Assembly (NCBI GenBank): GCA_963703045.1
Contig: OY969782.1
Location: 1,054,001-1,118,000 of the forward strand
Reading direction: 5' to 3'
DNA: 64,000 nt
Origin: Miltoncostaea sp963703045
Lineage (GTDB): Bacteria > Actinomycetota > Thermoleophilia > Miltoncostaeales > Miltoncostaeaceae
In this document: positions 7,769 to 16,134 of the stretch, piece by piece
Layout: each line of letters starts with the position of its first letter
Numbering within the stretch: position 1 is the stretch's first letter
Made by a program: the position numbers and the translations under genes
Notes under the pieces: model-generated
Database searches by the model: none
The model's input: the letters and a program-made list of their open reading frames with translations, nothing else
Told to the model about the DNA's origin: nothing

Positions 7769-8668
7769 TCACGAGAGGAAATCGACGAGCGACGGCTGGA
7801 TGACGCGCGCACCGGCCGCCAGGGCCGAGCGGTAGACCGTCTCCTTCATGGTCAGGTCGGTGATCGCCTGCGCCATGTCAACGTCCTCGATGCGCGAGAG
7901 CTGCTCGCCGGTCGCGATCCTCTGGGCCGCGAAGCGGCTCGCGGTGAGCTCGAGCCGGTTGACCTTGGCCGCCTGCTCGCCGCGGATGGCGCTGAGGCCC
8001 TGCTGGTGCGTGTCGAGGGTGTCGAGCGACTGGGTGATGCCGGCGAAGTCGCTCGTGCGCAGTGCCGCGGCGAGCCCGTCGAGCACCGCGAAGACGTCGC
8101 CGGTCGCGCCCGGAGGGGTCTGCAGGCGGTCGGCGGTGACGTTGACGCTGATCACCGAGCCCTGGGACACCTCGCGGTTGATCAGCGCGGTGTTGATCGG
8201 CGCGGTGGCGGACTGGGTGGCCGCGTCGAACGGCGGCGTGTCGGTGGCGGTGCCGCCGAAGATGTGGCGCCCGCCGAGGCTGCTGTTGCCGATCTCGACG
8301 AACTGACTCTTGAGGCTCTCGATCTCCGAGGCGATCTGGGCGCGCGACGCGGCCGACAGGGTGCCGTTGCCACCCTGGACCGCGAGCTCGCGGGCGCGCT
8401 GCACCACCTCGAGCGCCTGGCCGAGGGCCCGGTCGGTCGTGTTCATCCAGGTGAGCGAGTCGTCGATGTTGCGGCCCCACGCCTCGCCGGCCCTCTGGTC
8501 GCGGCGCAGGCCCATCGAGATGGAGATGCCGACCGGATCGTCCGAGGGGGTGAGGATGCGCTTGCCGGTCGAGACCTGACGCTGCGAGTCCGCGAGGGAG
8601 CGGTAGTTCCCCTGCAGGTCGGCCAGGAAGGTCCTGTTCATCTGATCCGAGCTCATGCGGCTGACCAT
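7769..8668 (-). CDS. flgL: flagellar hook-associated protein 3 (hook-filament junction)
   Basis: A 299-residue FlgL with the flagellin-like N-terminus (MNRTFLADLQGNYRSLADSQ, QVSTGKRILTPSDDPVG) and C-terminus (EDVDMAQAITDLTMKETVYR). It forms the second junction ring between hook and filament. The ATG at 8668 is preceded by AGGGGG at proper spacing. It starts 10 bases after the flgK stop, so the two are co-transcribed; a 213-base gap with its own promoter separates it from fliC. Confidence 0.95.
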   Translation of the reverse strand: MVSRMSSDQMNRTFLADLQGNYRSLADSQRQVSTGKRILTPSDDPVGISISMGLRRDQRAGEAWGRNIDDSLTWMNTTDRALGQALEVVQRARELAVQGGNGTLSAASRAQIASEIESLKSQFVEIGNSSLGGRHIFGGTATDTPPFDAATQSATAPINTALINREVSQGSVISVNVTADRLQTPPGATGDVFAVLDGLAAALRTSDFAGITQSLDTLDTHQQGLSAIRGEQAAKVNRLELTASRFAAQRIATGEQLSRIEDVDMAQAITDLTMKETVYRSALAAGARVIQPSLVDFLS

Positions 8669-8678
8669 CGCCTACCCC

Positions 8679-10088
8679 CTATCGCCCGACGACGCCCATG
8701 CGGCTGATGATGGTGTCGAGCATCTCGTCGAGAGTCGTCACCATCCGCGCGGCGGCGTTGTAGGACTTCTGGAACCGGACCATGTCCGACATCTCCTCGT
8801 CGAGGTTCACTCCGCTCACCCCGTCGCGACGCGACTGGGCGGCCTCGAGGACCCCCTTCTGGACCTGCGCCATCCGTGACGCCTGGTCGGTGTCGACCCC
8901 CACGCGGGCCACCATCTGCTGGTAGAAGCCGTCGAGGGTCGTGGTCGAGGTGCCGATCGCCTGCACCACGAACTGGAGCTGCGCGAGGTCGATCGCGTTG
9001 TCGGCCCCGGCCGGGACGTTGCCGGCGGTGTCGCTGGCGGCGATCGCGTCGACCGAGCCGGCGATCGCGGCGGACAGCCCGATGGTCGCCGCGGTGGTGC
9101 CCGCGAAGAAGTCGTTGCCCGTGCTGCCGTCGAGGCCGAACCCGGCCTGGTGACGTGCGTTGACCGAGGTCGCCACCGCGGCGGCCAGGGTGTCGAGCTG
9201 GGCGATGTAGCCGGTGGGGCCCCCGATGACGGTGCCGCGGATGTCAACCAGCCCGCGCAGGCTGCCGCTCGCGACGGTGGTGGGGACGCCGTTGACGGTC
9301 GCGGCTCCCGCCGCGTCGATGGCGAGCGCTCCGACCGCGTCGGTGGTGCCGTCGACCAGCAGCTGCGAGCCGATCGCGATCGACACCTTGCCGTTGACCC
9401 CGGGCTGCGTGACCGCGACGGCCGAGAAGCCCGCGATCTCGTCGATGAGCAGGTCGCGCCGGTCGCGCAGGTCGTTCGGCTCCTGGCCGACGGCCACCAC
9501 CATGGCGATCTGCTTGTTGAGCTCGTTGACCTGGCCCGCGAGCTCGTTGACGCGCGCGACCCCGAGGCCGATGCGCGTGTCGGCCTCGCCCTGCGATGCC
9601 GTGAGCCGGGCGCCGAGGTCGTTGAACCCCTGCGCGAGCGCCGCGCCGGCGTGGCGCACGGTCTCGCGCGCGGCGGCCGAGTCGGGCTGCAGCGACAGCG
9701 CCTGCCACGAGCCCCAGTACTGGCTGAGGAGCTGGGTCAGGCCGGTGTCGCCGGGCTCGTCGATGATGGTGTCGATCGTCGAGAGGGCGTCGGCCCGCGC
9801 CTCGTGGTTGCCGACGTCCGCGCTCGTGGAGCGGTAGTTGAGATCGACGAACTGGTCGCGCAGACGCGCGTACTGGGTGGCGACGACCCCCGTGCCGAGC
9901 TGGCCCGGCCCGACCGGCATGTTGAGCGCCGGGTAGGGGTGCGGGGTGTTGGCCGACATCTCGACGCGCTGGCGCGTGTAGCCGGGCGTCGTGGCGTTGG
10001 TCAGGTTGTGCGAGACCGTGTTGAGGGCCCGCTGCTGGGTGACCACGCCGCTGAGCGCGACGTTGAGGCCGAAGAACGTCGATCCCAT
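8679..10088 (-). CDS. flgK: flagellar hook-associated protein 1
   Basis: A 469-residue FlgK. The N-terminal rod/hook signature is FFGLNVALSGVVTQQRALNT followed by VSHNLTNATTPGYTRQRVEM. Next comes the long coiled region with PNDLRDRRDLLIDEIAG, and the C-terminus ends SGVNLDEEMSDMVRFQKSYN with AARMVTTLDEMLDTII. It caps the hook at the hook-filament junction. It lies 12 bases after flgN, the gene for its export chaperone. Confidence 0.96.
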   Translation of the reverse strand: MGSTFFGLNVALSGVVTQQRALNTVSHNLTNATTPGYTRQRVEMSANTPHPYPALNMPVGPGQLGTGVVATQYARLRDQFVDLNYRSTSADVGNHEARADALSTIDTIIDEPGDTGLTQLLSQYWGSWQALSLQPDSAAARETVRHAGAALAQGFNDLGARLTASQGEADTRIGLGVARVNELAGQVNELNKQIAMVVAVGQEPNDLRDRRDLLIDEIAGFSAVAVTQPGVNGKVSIAIGSQLLVDGTTDAVGALAIDAAGAATVNGVPTTVASGSLRGLVDIRGTVIGGPTGYIAQLDTLAAAVATSVNARHQAGFGLDGSTGNDFFAGTTAATIGLSAAIAGSVDAIAASDTAGNVPAGADNAIDLAQLQFVVQAIGTSTTTLDGFYQQMVARVGVDTDQASRMAQVQKGVLEAAQSRRDGVSGVNLDEEMSDMVRFQKSYNAAARMVTTLDEMLDTIISRMGVVGR

Positions 10089-10100
10089 CGCCGTCCTCCC

Positions 10101-10607
10101 CTACGCGGCCGTGTTGAGCAGCATCGGCACCGCGGGGGCGTCGGCCGCCCGGCCGCCGGTGGCGCTGTAGGCGTTGGGCGTCACGCGCGAGTCGGGCCGG
10201 GCGAGGCTGCGGAACGAGAGGTCGAGCAGCTCGAGCTCGCGGCGCACGAGCTGGCCGTTGATCGCGTTGGCGAGCTCGATGTCGCGCACGAGGACCTCGA
10301 CGCGGTCGACGCGTGACGCGATGAGCGTCCGCTCGTCGCCCGACAGCGCCTCGCGCAGCGCCGACCACCGCGTGGCGGCCAGGCCGAGCTCGTCGGCCAG
10401 CGCCTCGGCCGCCGCCGCCCGGCCCTTCTCGGCGCCGGCGAGTCGCCGTACCTCGAGTTCGATATCGGCTGCGATCGCGTCAACGTCGTCGTGGCGCGCC
10501 TCGACGATCGCCGGGCGCTGACGCTCGACCAGGGCGAGCAGGGCCTCCTGGGCCCGCACGACCTCGGCCAGGCGCTCGGCGAGCTCCGCGGCGGCGGCGC
10601 GGATCAT
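10101..10607 (-). CDS. flgN: FlgN-family flagellar export chaperone
   Basis: A 168-residue, mostly helical protein of FlgN type: RAQEALLALVERQRPAIVEA near the N-terminus, a long helix-rich middle, and the RELELLDLSFRSLARPDSR segment near the C-terminus. FlgN holds unexported FlgK and FlgL, whose genes follow directly. The ATG at 10607 overlaps the yvyF stop as ATGA. The family diverges quickly, so the call rests on size, helicity and position between yvyF and flgK. Confidence 0.8.
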   Translation of the reverse strand: MIRAAAAELAERLAEVVRAQEALLALVERQRPAIVEARHDDVDAIAADIELEVRRLAGAEKGRAAAAEALADELGLAATRWSALREALSGDERTLIASRVDRVEVLVRDIELANAINGQLVRRELELLDLSFRSLARPDSRVTPNAYSATGGRAADAPAVPMLLNTAA

Positions 10608-10957
10608 GACGCCCGGGTCCGCATGCCGCGCGGCCCGGTCGGCAGGGGGGCGGGGGCGGCCGACTCGCGCGCCGCCAGGTCACGGCGGATGCGGGCGCGC
10701 AGATCCTCGTCCTCGGGCACGATCGTGGCGGCGGAGAGGAACTCGAGACGGCCCTCGCGGATGAAGGCCAGGATCAGCGACTCCTCGACGCCGCTGGCCT
10801 CGACGGCCTGCCGGATGGTGGCGCCGCGGTTCTCGATCAGCCAGGCGCGCACCTGCTCGAAGGAGCTCTCGCGCTGGTCGATGCACAGGGCGCACATGCC
10901 GCGGGGCAGGAAGGGGAACAGGCCCCCGCAGCCGTTGCAGGCCTCGACGGGGCTCAT
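10604..10957 (-). CDS. yvyF: YvyF-type zinc-ribbon flagellar operon protein
   Basis: A 117-residue protein with a four-cysteine zinc ribbon at the N-terminus (CNGCGG at 8-13, CALC at 22-25). A helical region follows, RAWLIENRGATIRQAVEASG then VEESLILAFIREGRLEFLSA, matching the flagellar operon protein called YvyF in Bacillus. Its role is unclear; the fold suggests a nucleic-acid or regulatory function. In Bacillus flgM lies between yvyF and flgN. Here the two overlap by four bases, leaving no room for flgM. Confidence 0.85.
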   Translation of the reverse strand: MSPVEACNGCGGLFPFLPRGMCALCIDQRESSFEQVRAWLIENRGATIRQAVEASGVEESLILAFIREGRLEFLSAATIVPEDEDLRARIRRDLAARESAAPAPLPTGPRGMRTRAS

Positions 10958-11226
10958 CGGGCACCCCCGCCGAGCTGGCCCTCGAGCGCGTCGGCGAGGC
11001 CGATGCCGCCCGAGGCGGCGAGCTGGTCGCCGAGCTTCTCGGTCATGAGACCCGCGTAGAGCGGGTTGCCCTTGGACACCTCGGTGCTCTTCATCATCTC
11101 CTCCACGAGCATCGACATGAAGACGCCCTCGAAGCCCTCCGCGGCCTCGCGGATCTTGGGGTCGGAGCCGGCGGCGGCCGGGGCGGCGGCGGAACCGGCG
11201 CCGACGGCGGTGAGGGGAGCGGTCAT
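10954..11226 (-). CDS. flgJ: FlgJ-like rod-binding protein
   Basis: A 90-residue rod-binding domain (PF10135 type): KIREAAEGFEGVFMSMLVEE, MMKSTEVSKGNPLYAGLMTE, then KLGDQLAASGGIGLADALEG. It matches only the N-terminal half of enteric FlgJ. The muramidase half is absent, as in many Gram-positive flagella. It overlaps both yvyF and flgG by four bases. Confidence 0.88.
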   Translation of the reverse strand: MTAPLTAVGAGSAAAPAAAGSDPKIREAAEGFEGVFMSMLVEEMMKSTEVSKGNPLYAGLMTEKLGDQLAASGGIGLADALEGQLGGGAR

Positions 11227-11978
11227 CGGCGCAGCCCGTTCGCCATGCCCATCATCTCGTCGCTCGCCATGACGACCTTGCTCGAGGCCTCGAACGCGCG
11301 CTGCGTCGTGATGAGCGAGATCATCTCGGTGCCGACGTTGACGTTCGACGCCTCGAGGAAGCCCTGCGAGAGCTGGCCGCGCTCGCCGGTGCCGGGGGTG
11401 CCGAGGGCGGCGGTGCCCGAGTTGGCGGTCGCGGTGAGGAGGTTGCCGCCGACGGCCAGCAGGCCGGACGGGTTCGCGAAGGCGGCCGTCGTGATCGTGC
11501 CGATCCTCGTGGCGACCCCGTTGACCGTCGCCGTGACCTCGCCGGACGCGGCGATCGACACGTCGCCGGCGCCGGCGGGCACCTGGATGCGGGGCTGCAG
11601 CAGCTCTCCGGACGGCATGCCGATACGGCCGTTGGCGTCGATCTGCAGGTTGCCGGCGCGGGTGTAGGCCAGGGTCCCGTCGGGGCGCGTCACCTGGAAG
11701 AAGCCCTCGCCCTGGATCGCGACGTCCATGTCGCGTCCGGTGTTCTGCAGGCCGCCCTGCTCGTGCTCCTTGTTGACCCGCCCCGGGGCGGCGCCCAGGC
11801 CGACCTGGCCCTCGCGGCCGCCCGGCAGGCGGAACGGCTGGTAGGCGAGGTCGACCAGGTCGAGGCGGTCGCGCTTGTAGCCGGAGGTGGTGGCGTTCGC
11901 CAGGTTGTTGGCGACCACGTCCATGCTGGTCTGCTGGGCGGTCATGCCCGATGCCGCCGAATACAGAGCGTCCATCAT
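11223..11978 (-). CDS. flgG: flagellar basal-body rod protein FlgG
   Basis: A 251-residue distal rod protein. It shows the N-terminal rod signature ALYSAASGMTAQQTSMDVVA then NNLANATTSGYKRDRLDLVD, the central RDMDVAIQGEGFFQVTRPDG, and the C-terminal EASNVNVGTEMISLITTQRA signature. The MMDALYS start is typical of FlgG (FlhP in Bacillus). Its stop overlaps the flgJ-like start. A 162-base gap separates it from flgF; I see no clear promoter there. Confidence 0.92.
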   Translation of the reverse strand: MMDALYSAASGMTAQQTSMDVVANNLANATTSGYKRDRLDLVDLAYQPFRLPGGREGQVGLGAAPGRVNKEHEQGGLQNTGRDMDVAIQGEGFFQVTRPDGTLAYTRAGNLQIDANGRIGMPSGELLQPRIQVPAGAGDVSIAASGEVTATVNGVATRIGTITTAAFANPSGLLAVGGNLLTATANSGTAALGTPGTGERGQLSQGFLEASNVNVGTEMISLITTQRAFEASSKVVMASDEMMGMANGLRR

Positions 11979-12140
11979 GTGCCCATCACCCTCCGTGTCG
12001 TCATGCGTGACGGCGGAGCCGGGCGGAGAGTCCGTTGCGAGGCGGTGGTGCGGTGGAGGCCGTCGATCCGTCGGGCCTCCGGAGCTTCCGTCACGTCGGG
12101 ACGGTCCGGCTCAGGGGTGCGCTCGCGCTGAGGTCTCCGT

Positions 12141-12875
12141 CTATCCGACCACGCCCACCTTCGAGATCGAGGCCTGGAGCGCCTCGTCGTGCGACTGGAC
12201 CGCCTTCTGGTTCGACTCGAACGAGCGCATCACGCGGATCAGCTCGACCATCTCCGACACCACGTTGACCGTGCTCGACTCGAGGTGGTTCTGTCGCACC
12301 TCCGCGCGCGGCGTGCCCTGCGGCGTGCCGGTGAGGAGGTTCTGGCTCTGCTGCTGGATCGACGCCGGGTCGAGAGCCGTGAGCGACAGGCGCCCCCGGA
12401 CGGTCCCGCCCTGCGTGATCGTGCCGTCGACCCCGATGCCCACCTCGCCCCGGTCGAGCGTGATCGGGGCTCCGTTGTCGCCGAGGACGGCGTGGCCCTG
12501 GGCGGTGACCAGGCGACCGGCCGAGTCGAGGCCGAACGAGCCGTCGCGCGTGTAGCGCCGGCCCGCGGGCGTGTCGATCGTGAAGTGCCCGTCGCCCACG
12601 AGGGCCATGTCGAGCGTGTTGCCGGTGAAGCGCAGCGCGCCCTGGGAGTCGATCATCGTCAGGCCCTCGATCTCGGCACCCATGTTCATGGGGCCGATCC
12701 CGGGCGTGCCCGGCATCCCCTGGCTGGTCAGCAGCATCTCGGAGAACGGCGTGGCCGTCGACTCGCTGCGCTTGAAGCCGGTGGTGGTGGCGTTCGCGAG
12801 GTTGTTCGCGATCACGTCCTGGCGTGCGCTCTCGGCGAGCAGTCCGCTCGCCGCGATGTAGATCCCTCTGATCAC
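12141..12875 (-). CDS. flgF: FlgF-like flagellar basal-body rod protein
   Basis: A 244-residue rod protein. The opening is GIYIAASGLLAESARQDVIA, then NNLANATTTGFKRSESTATP; the centre has TLDMALVGDGHFTIDTPAGR; the C-terminus has ESSTVNVVSEMVELIRVMRS. The longer insert after the N-terminal signature and the extra loop suit FlgF (FlhO) better than FlgG. The GTG start at 12875 has GGAAGG six bases upstream. It is the first gene of the late flagellar operon, behind a sigma28-like promoter. Confidence 0.85.
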   Translation of the reverse strand: MIRGIYIAASGLLAESARQDVIANNLANATTTGFKRSESTATPFSEMLLTSQGMPGTPGIGPMNMGAEIEGLTMIDSQGALRFTGNTLDMALVGDGHFTIDTPAGRRYTRDGSFGLDSAGRLVTAQGHAVLGDNGAPITLDRGEVGIGVDGTITQGGTVRGRLSLTALDPASIQQQSQNLLTGTPQGTPRAEVRQNHLESSTVNVVSEMVELIRVMRSFESNQKAVQSHDEALQASISKVGVVG

Positions 12876-12909
12876 GCCGGGCCTTCCGTGGAGAATCCGT
12901 TCGCAGGGC

Positions 12910-12937
12910 CTATCGGCAGCGCCCGCGCGCCACTTGA
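12910..12937 (-). promoter_or_regulatory. sigma28-type promoter upstream of flgF
   Basis: On the minus strand TCAAGTGG, a 12-base spacer and GCCGATAG. The -10 matches the FliA/SigD consensus at 7 of 8 positions and the -35 core TCAAGT is the same as in the flagellin promoter. Transcription would start about 28 bases before the flgF GTG. Confidence 0.6.
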
Positions 12938-12985
12938 CCTCCCGGCCGCTTCAGCCCGGGCGCCCCCGCGACGACACATGTGGGG

Positions 12986-14722
12986 ATGTCACCGGCCATC
13001 CCCTCCTCGGCGGCCGTGTCCACGGCGTCCCCGCCGACGGGCGCGGGAGGGGACGCGCGCCTCGGCGCCGTGGCCGCCGCGGCCGCGGTCTCCGGCGCCG
13101 GTCGCGACGCCCTCGTCACCGGCCACCCCCTCCCGGTCACCCCGGGACAGACGCTGGCCGCGCGGGTGCTGGCGGTGCAGAACGGCATGGTCGAGCTCTC
13201 CCTCGCGGGCGGCGTCGTGACCGCCGCGAGCGACCTCCCGCTCGAGCCCGGCCAGACCCTCCGCCTGGTCGTCGGCGAGGCCGGCGCGGAGCGCGTGACC
13301 CTGCGACTGCGATCCGACGCCACCCCGGGCGCGACGACGCGGGGCGGGGGCGGCGACGCCCGGGGCGCCGCGGGCGCCGCGCTCGCGGGGGCGGGCATCC
13401 CCGCCGCGGCCGCGGCGACGCTGCTCGCCGCGCTGGCCGAGGCCGGGGAGGGACCGCCGACCGGGGCCGCCGCCTCCGCCCTGGCGGCCCGCGCCGCCGC
13501 GGCGGGGGTGACGACCCCGGCGGGCGCCGCGGCCTTCGCGCGCCTCGAGGCGGCCGGCCTGCCGACCACCCCCGCGGCGGTCGCCGGCCTCGCGCGCCTG
13601 CTCGACGGGGCGCCCCTCGGCCGGGCGATCGCGTCGCTGCTGGGGGGCGCCGGCGCGACGGCCGCTCCCGCCGGGGCGGCCGGCGCCGCGGCCGTTCCCG
13701 GCAGCGTGGCCGCGGGAGGGGTCGTCACCCCGCCCGTCGGCGGCGGCGCGCCGGCGCCGGCGGGCGCACTCCCGGCTCCCGGCGTGCCGGCCACCCCCGG
13801 GGCGCCGGTCGCCGCCGGGGCGCCGGTCGCCGCCGGGGCGCCGGTCGCCGACGCCCCGCCGGCCGGGCCGACCGGGGCGCGCGGCGACGGGGGGACCGAT
13901 CCGCGGACGACGGCGCGCCCATCCGGCGCGCCTCCCCAGATACCGCTGCCCGGCGGCCTTCCCGGGGCCCTGGCCAATTGGACCTCGCACGCTCGCCCAA
14001 TTGGCCAACCCCCCACGACGCCCCCGTCGGCGCCGACCGCGACCTCCGTGGCCGGGATCGTCAGCGCCCTCGCCCAGCTCACCCACACGCTCGGCGCCGA
14101 CGCGTCGTCGGGCAGCCCCGACCTGCTGAGACGGGCGATCGCCGACCTCGGAGGTGGCCTCGAGGCCCGGCTCGCCGCGGGCGATCCGCCCGCCTCGCCG
14201 CCGCTGCGGTCCCTGCTGCACGCGCTCGCCGTGCACCCCGCCACCGACCCCGCGCTGGCGCGGTCGGCCGCGGGCATCGCCGACGGCATCGCCGCGCAGA
14301 ACCTCGCCGGCGCCACGGCCGCGCCGGCGGCGGCGGCGGCGCCCGACCCGGCCCAGGGGGGCGCCTACCTGCAGGTCCCCCTCCCCGGCGGCGGCACCGC
14401 CGAGGTGCGGGTGTCGCCCGACGGCGGCGGCGAGGCCGCGGGCGGCGGGGAGCGCCCCCGGCGGCTCGCGTTCCTCCTGCACCTGTCGGCCCTCGGACCG
14501 GTGATGATCGAGGCGACCGCGGGGCGGGGCGGGGTCGATGCGACCATCCGGGTCGGCAGCGAGGACGCCCGCCGATTCCTGGCGCCGCTCGCCGGCGAGC
14601 TGGCCGCGGGGCTGCGCCGGTCGGCGCCCTCCGCGTCGGTCGCGGTCGAGCGGCTCGCCGGCCCCGCGCCCGAGCGGCTGCTCGCGCCTCCGCCGGCGTC
14701 CGGGCTGGATCTGTCGGCGTGA
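12986..14722 (+). CDS. fliK: FliK-like flagellar hook-length control protein
   Basis: A protein of 578 residues from the ATG at 12986; a GTG six bases earlier is an alternative. The N-terminal part (LAARVLAVQNGMVELSLAGG, LPLEPGQTLRLVVGEAG) and the C-terminal domain (FLLHLSALGPVMIEATAG, then GGVDATIRVGSEDARRFLAP) fit the FliK hook-length domain. The middle is a long Ala/Pro/Gly-rich low-complexity tether with short tandem repeats, as expected for a molecular ruler. It is divergent from flgF and coupled to the flhB-like gene. The assignment rests on composition, position and the C-terminal fold; overall identity to known FliK would be low. Confidence 0.75.
   Translation: MSPAIPSSAAVSTASPPTGAGGDARLGAVAAAAAVSGAGRDALVTGHPLPVTPGQTLAARVLAVQNGMVELSLAGGVVTAASDLPLEPGQTLRLVVGEAGAERVTLRLRSDATPGATTRGGGGDARGAAGAALAGAGIPAAAAATLLAALAEAGEGPPTGAAASALAARAAAAGVTTPAGAAAFARLEAAGLPTTPAAVAGLARLLDGAPLGRAIASLLGGAGATAAPAGAAGAAAVPGSVAAGGVVTPPVGGGAPAPAGALPAPGVPATPGAPVAAGAPVAAGAPVADAPPAGPTGARGDGGTDPRTTARPSGAPPQIPLPGGLPGALANWTSHARPIGQPPTTPPSAPTATSVAGIVSALAQLTHTLGADASSGSPDLLRRAIADLGGGLEARLAAGDPPASPPLRSLLHALAVHPATDPALARSAAGIADGIAAQNLAGATAAPAAAAAPDPAQGGAYLQVPLPGGGTAEVRVSPDGGGEAAGGGERPRRLAFLLHLSALGPVMIEATAGRGGVDATIRVGSEDARRFLAPLAGELAAGLRRSAPSASVAVERLAGPAPERLLAPPPASGLDLSA
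13799..13852 (+). repeat. three tandem 18-base repeats inside fliK
   Basis: Three copies of an 18-base unit beginning GGGGCGCCGGTCGCC (13799, 13817, 13835). They encode GAPVAA, GAPVAA and GAPVAD in the low-complexity tether. Such in-frame repeats would let the tether length drift. Confidence 0.8.
13972..14006. repeat. interrupted inverted repeat in fliK
   Basis: GGCCAATTGG at 13972-13981 and CCAATTGGCC at 13997-14006 are perfect complements with a 15-base spacer. Each contains CAATTG, an AT-rich word that stands out in this GC-rich gene. It lies in coding sequence for NWTSHARPIGQ. Function unknown. Confidence 0.6.
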
Positions 14723-15036
14723 GCGGATCCCACCTCCCGGCCCGGCGCGAGCCCCGCCCGATGGCGGTCGCGCTGCGCTATCAACGCGGCGCCGACGTGG
14801 CGCCCAAGGTCACGGCCGCCGGCGCCGGACCGGTGGCCGAGCGCATCCTCGAGCTCGCCCGCGCCGAGGGCATCCCGCTGCGCGAGGACCCCGACCTCGT
14901 CGCGGCGCTCGCCGCGCTCGACCTCGGAGCGATGATCCCCGCGGAGCTCTACGACGTGATCGCCGAGGTCCTGGCCTGGGCGTACCGGGCCAACAGCTCG
15001 TACGCCTCGACCACCCGGGGGCTCGCCGGCGCGTAG
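14719..15036 (+). CDS. FlhB C-terminal-domain-like protein (FhlB/FlhX type)
   Basis: A 105-residue protein matching only the cytoplasmic part of the export-switch protein FlhB: AVALRYQRGADVAPKVTAAG, VAERILELARAEGIPLREDP, and IPAELYDVIAEVLAWAYRAN. It has no membrane helices and begins just after the position where FlhB carries its NPTH self-cleavage motif. Such stand-alone proteins can replace the FlhB C-terminal fragment. GTG at 14719 overlaps the fliK stop as GTGA, so the hook-length ruler and a partner of the export switch are translated together. Confidence 0.85.
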   Translation: MSGSHLPARREPRPMAVALRYQRGADVAPKVTAAGAGPVAERILELARAEGIPLREDPDLVAALAALDLGAMIPAELYDVIAEVLAWAYRANSSYASTTRGLAGA

Positions 15037-15099
15037 CCCCGGCGCGCCGTCACGGGGACGGGGGCGGGCCGGGCCGCCGCACCGCGCTACGTTTGGAGG

Positions 15100-16134
15100 A
15101 TGACGAGCGCGGTCACCTACACCGACCTGGCGCGCGAACCCGGCGAGGTGGCGCGCGGGCTGGTCGCGTGGGAGCGCGGCGACCCGGGCGAGGCGGTCGT
15201 GCAGACGCTGGCCGCCTCGGCCCACGAGCTCACCCGCACCCGCTACACGCTCTGGATCTGGACCGGATACGCCCGGGACGGCGCGCCCGCCTGGGCGTTG
15301 CCGATCCCCGTGGCGACCGCGATCCGGTTCAGCCCCCGGGGCCCGGCGGCGATGCTGCTGCGCTGCCTCGAGACGGCCGTCTACCTGGAGGCACCCGCGG
15401 CGCGTCTGCGCCTCGAGGACTGGCGCGGGTTCGCCTGCCTCGCCGCGCCCGGGCTGCTGGACGACATCGCCGCGCCCTTCGTCGAGGAGCAGCACCCCAG
15501 CCCGGGGCGGGCGCGCCTGGCGGCGCTCCCGGACGAGGTCGTGCTCGGTGGACCGGCGATGCCGCTGCCCCCCGTCACGGGTCTACGCGCCGACGATCCG
15601 GTCACCTCGCTCGCGAGCGCGCTCGACGTGCATCCGGTGCGGGTCGCGCTGACGCTGCTGACGAAGGGGGTGCTGCCGTCGTCGCTGACGGGCGACGGGT
15701 CGGCCTACGAGGGGCCGCTCCGCGAGTGGGGCTGCGCCGGCGACGGCCGCCCGGCCGCCCCGCCGCCGCCGAGCATGGCGATCGCCGACGACCCCTGCCC
15801 CCGCCGGCGCCACGCGCGCGCCGTGCTGCAGCGCATGCTGCGCATGGGCAAGGTGGGCCCCGGCTACCACACCGACATCGCCAACTTCTCGCGGGGGGCG
15901 GCGGCGCACGAGCGCCACCAGGCCAACGACGTGGCCGAGGCGCTGCTGCGTGCCGGGCTGCTCGGCGAGAAGCCGAGCGTCGGCCAGCGCCACATCCACC
16001 TGAGCGTCCCCGCCCTGCCCGACATCCACGCGCTCATCGACCGGGGCGAGACCCGCGACCCACAGCTCGCCGCGCACTGGACGTGCCCGGCGCCGGGCGA
16101 GATCGCTACGGCGACTCGGGCACCGTCACGGTGA
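15100..16134 (+). CDS. hypothetical protein with possible C-terminal winged helix
   Basis: I do not recognise this 344-residue protein. It is soluble, with Trp-rich stretches (LWIWTGYARDG, LEDWRGFACLAAPG) and an Ala/Pro loop near residue 220. The C-terminal third (HQANDVAEALLRAGLLGEKP) could be a winged helix. The ATG at 15100 follows GGAGG closely. It is 63 bases after the flhB-like gene on the same strand, but I see no flagellar feature. Its 3' end overlaps a convergent gene by 29 bases. Confidence 0.55.
   Translation: MTSAVTYTDLAREPGEVARGLVAWERGDPGEAVVQTLAASAHELTRTRYTLWIWTGYARDGAPAWALPIPVATAIRFSPRGPAAMLLRCLETAVYLEAPAARLRLEDWRGFACLAAPGLLDDIAAPFVEEQHPSPGRARLAALPDEVVLGGPAMPLPPVTGLRADDPVTSLASALDVHPVRVALTLLTKGVLPSSLTGDGSAYEGPLREWGCAGDGRPAAPPPPSMAIADDPCPRRRHARAVLQRMLRMGKVGPGYHTDIANFSRGAAAHERHQANDVAEALLRAGLLGEKPSVGQRHIHLSVPALPDIHALIDRGETRDPQLAAHWTCPAPGEIATATRAPSR

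Noticed and set aside
13799..13852. Repeats in fliK considered as a CRISPR-like array
   Set aside because: Units are contiguous, 18 bases, in frame and without spacers; they are coding tandem repeats.
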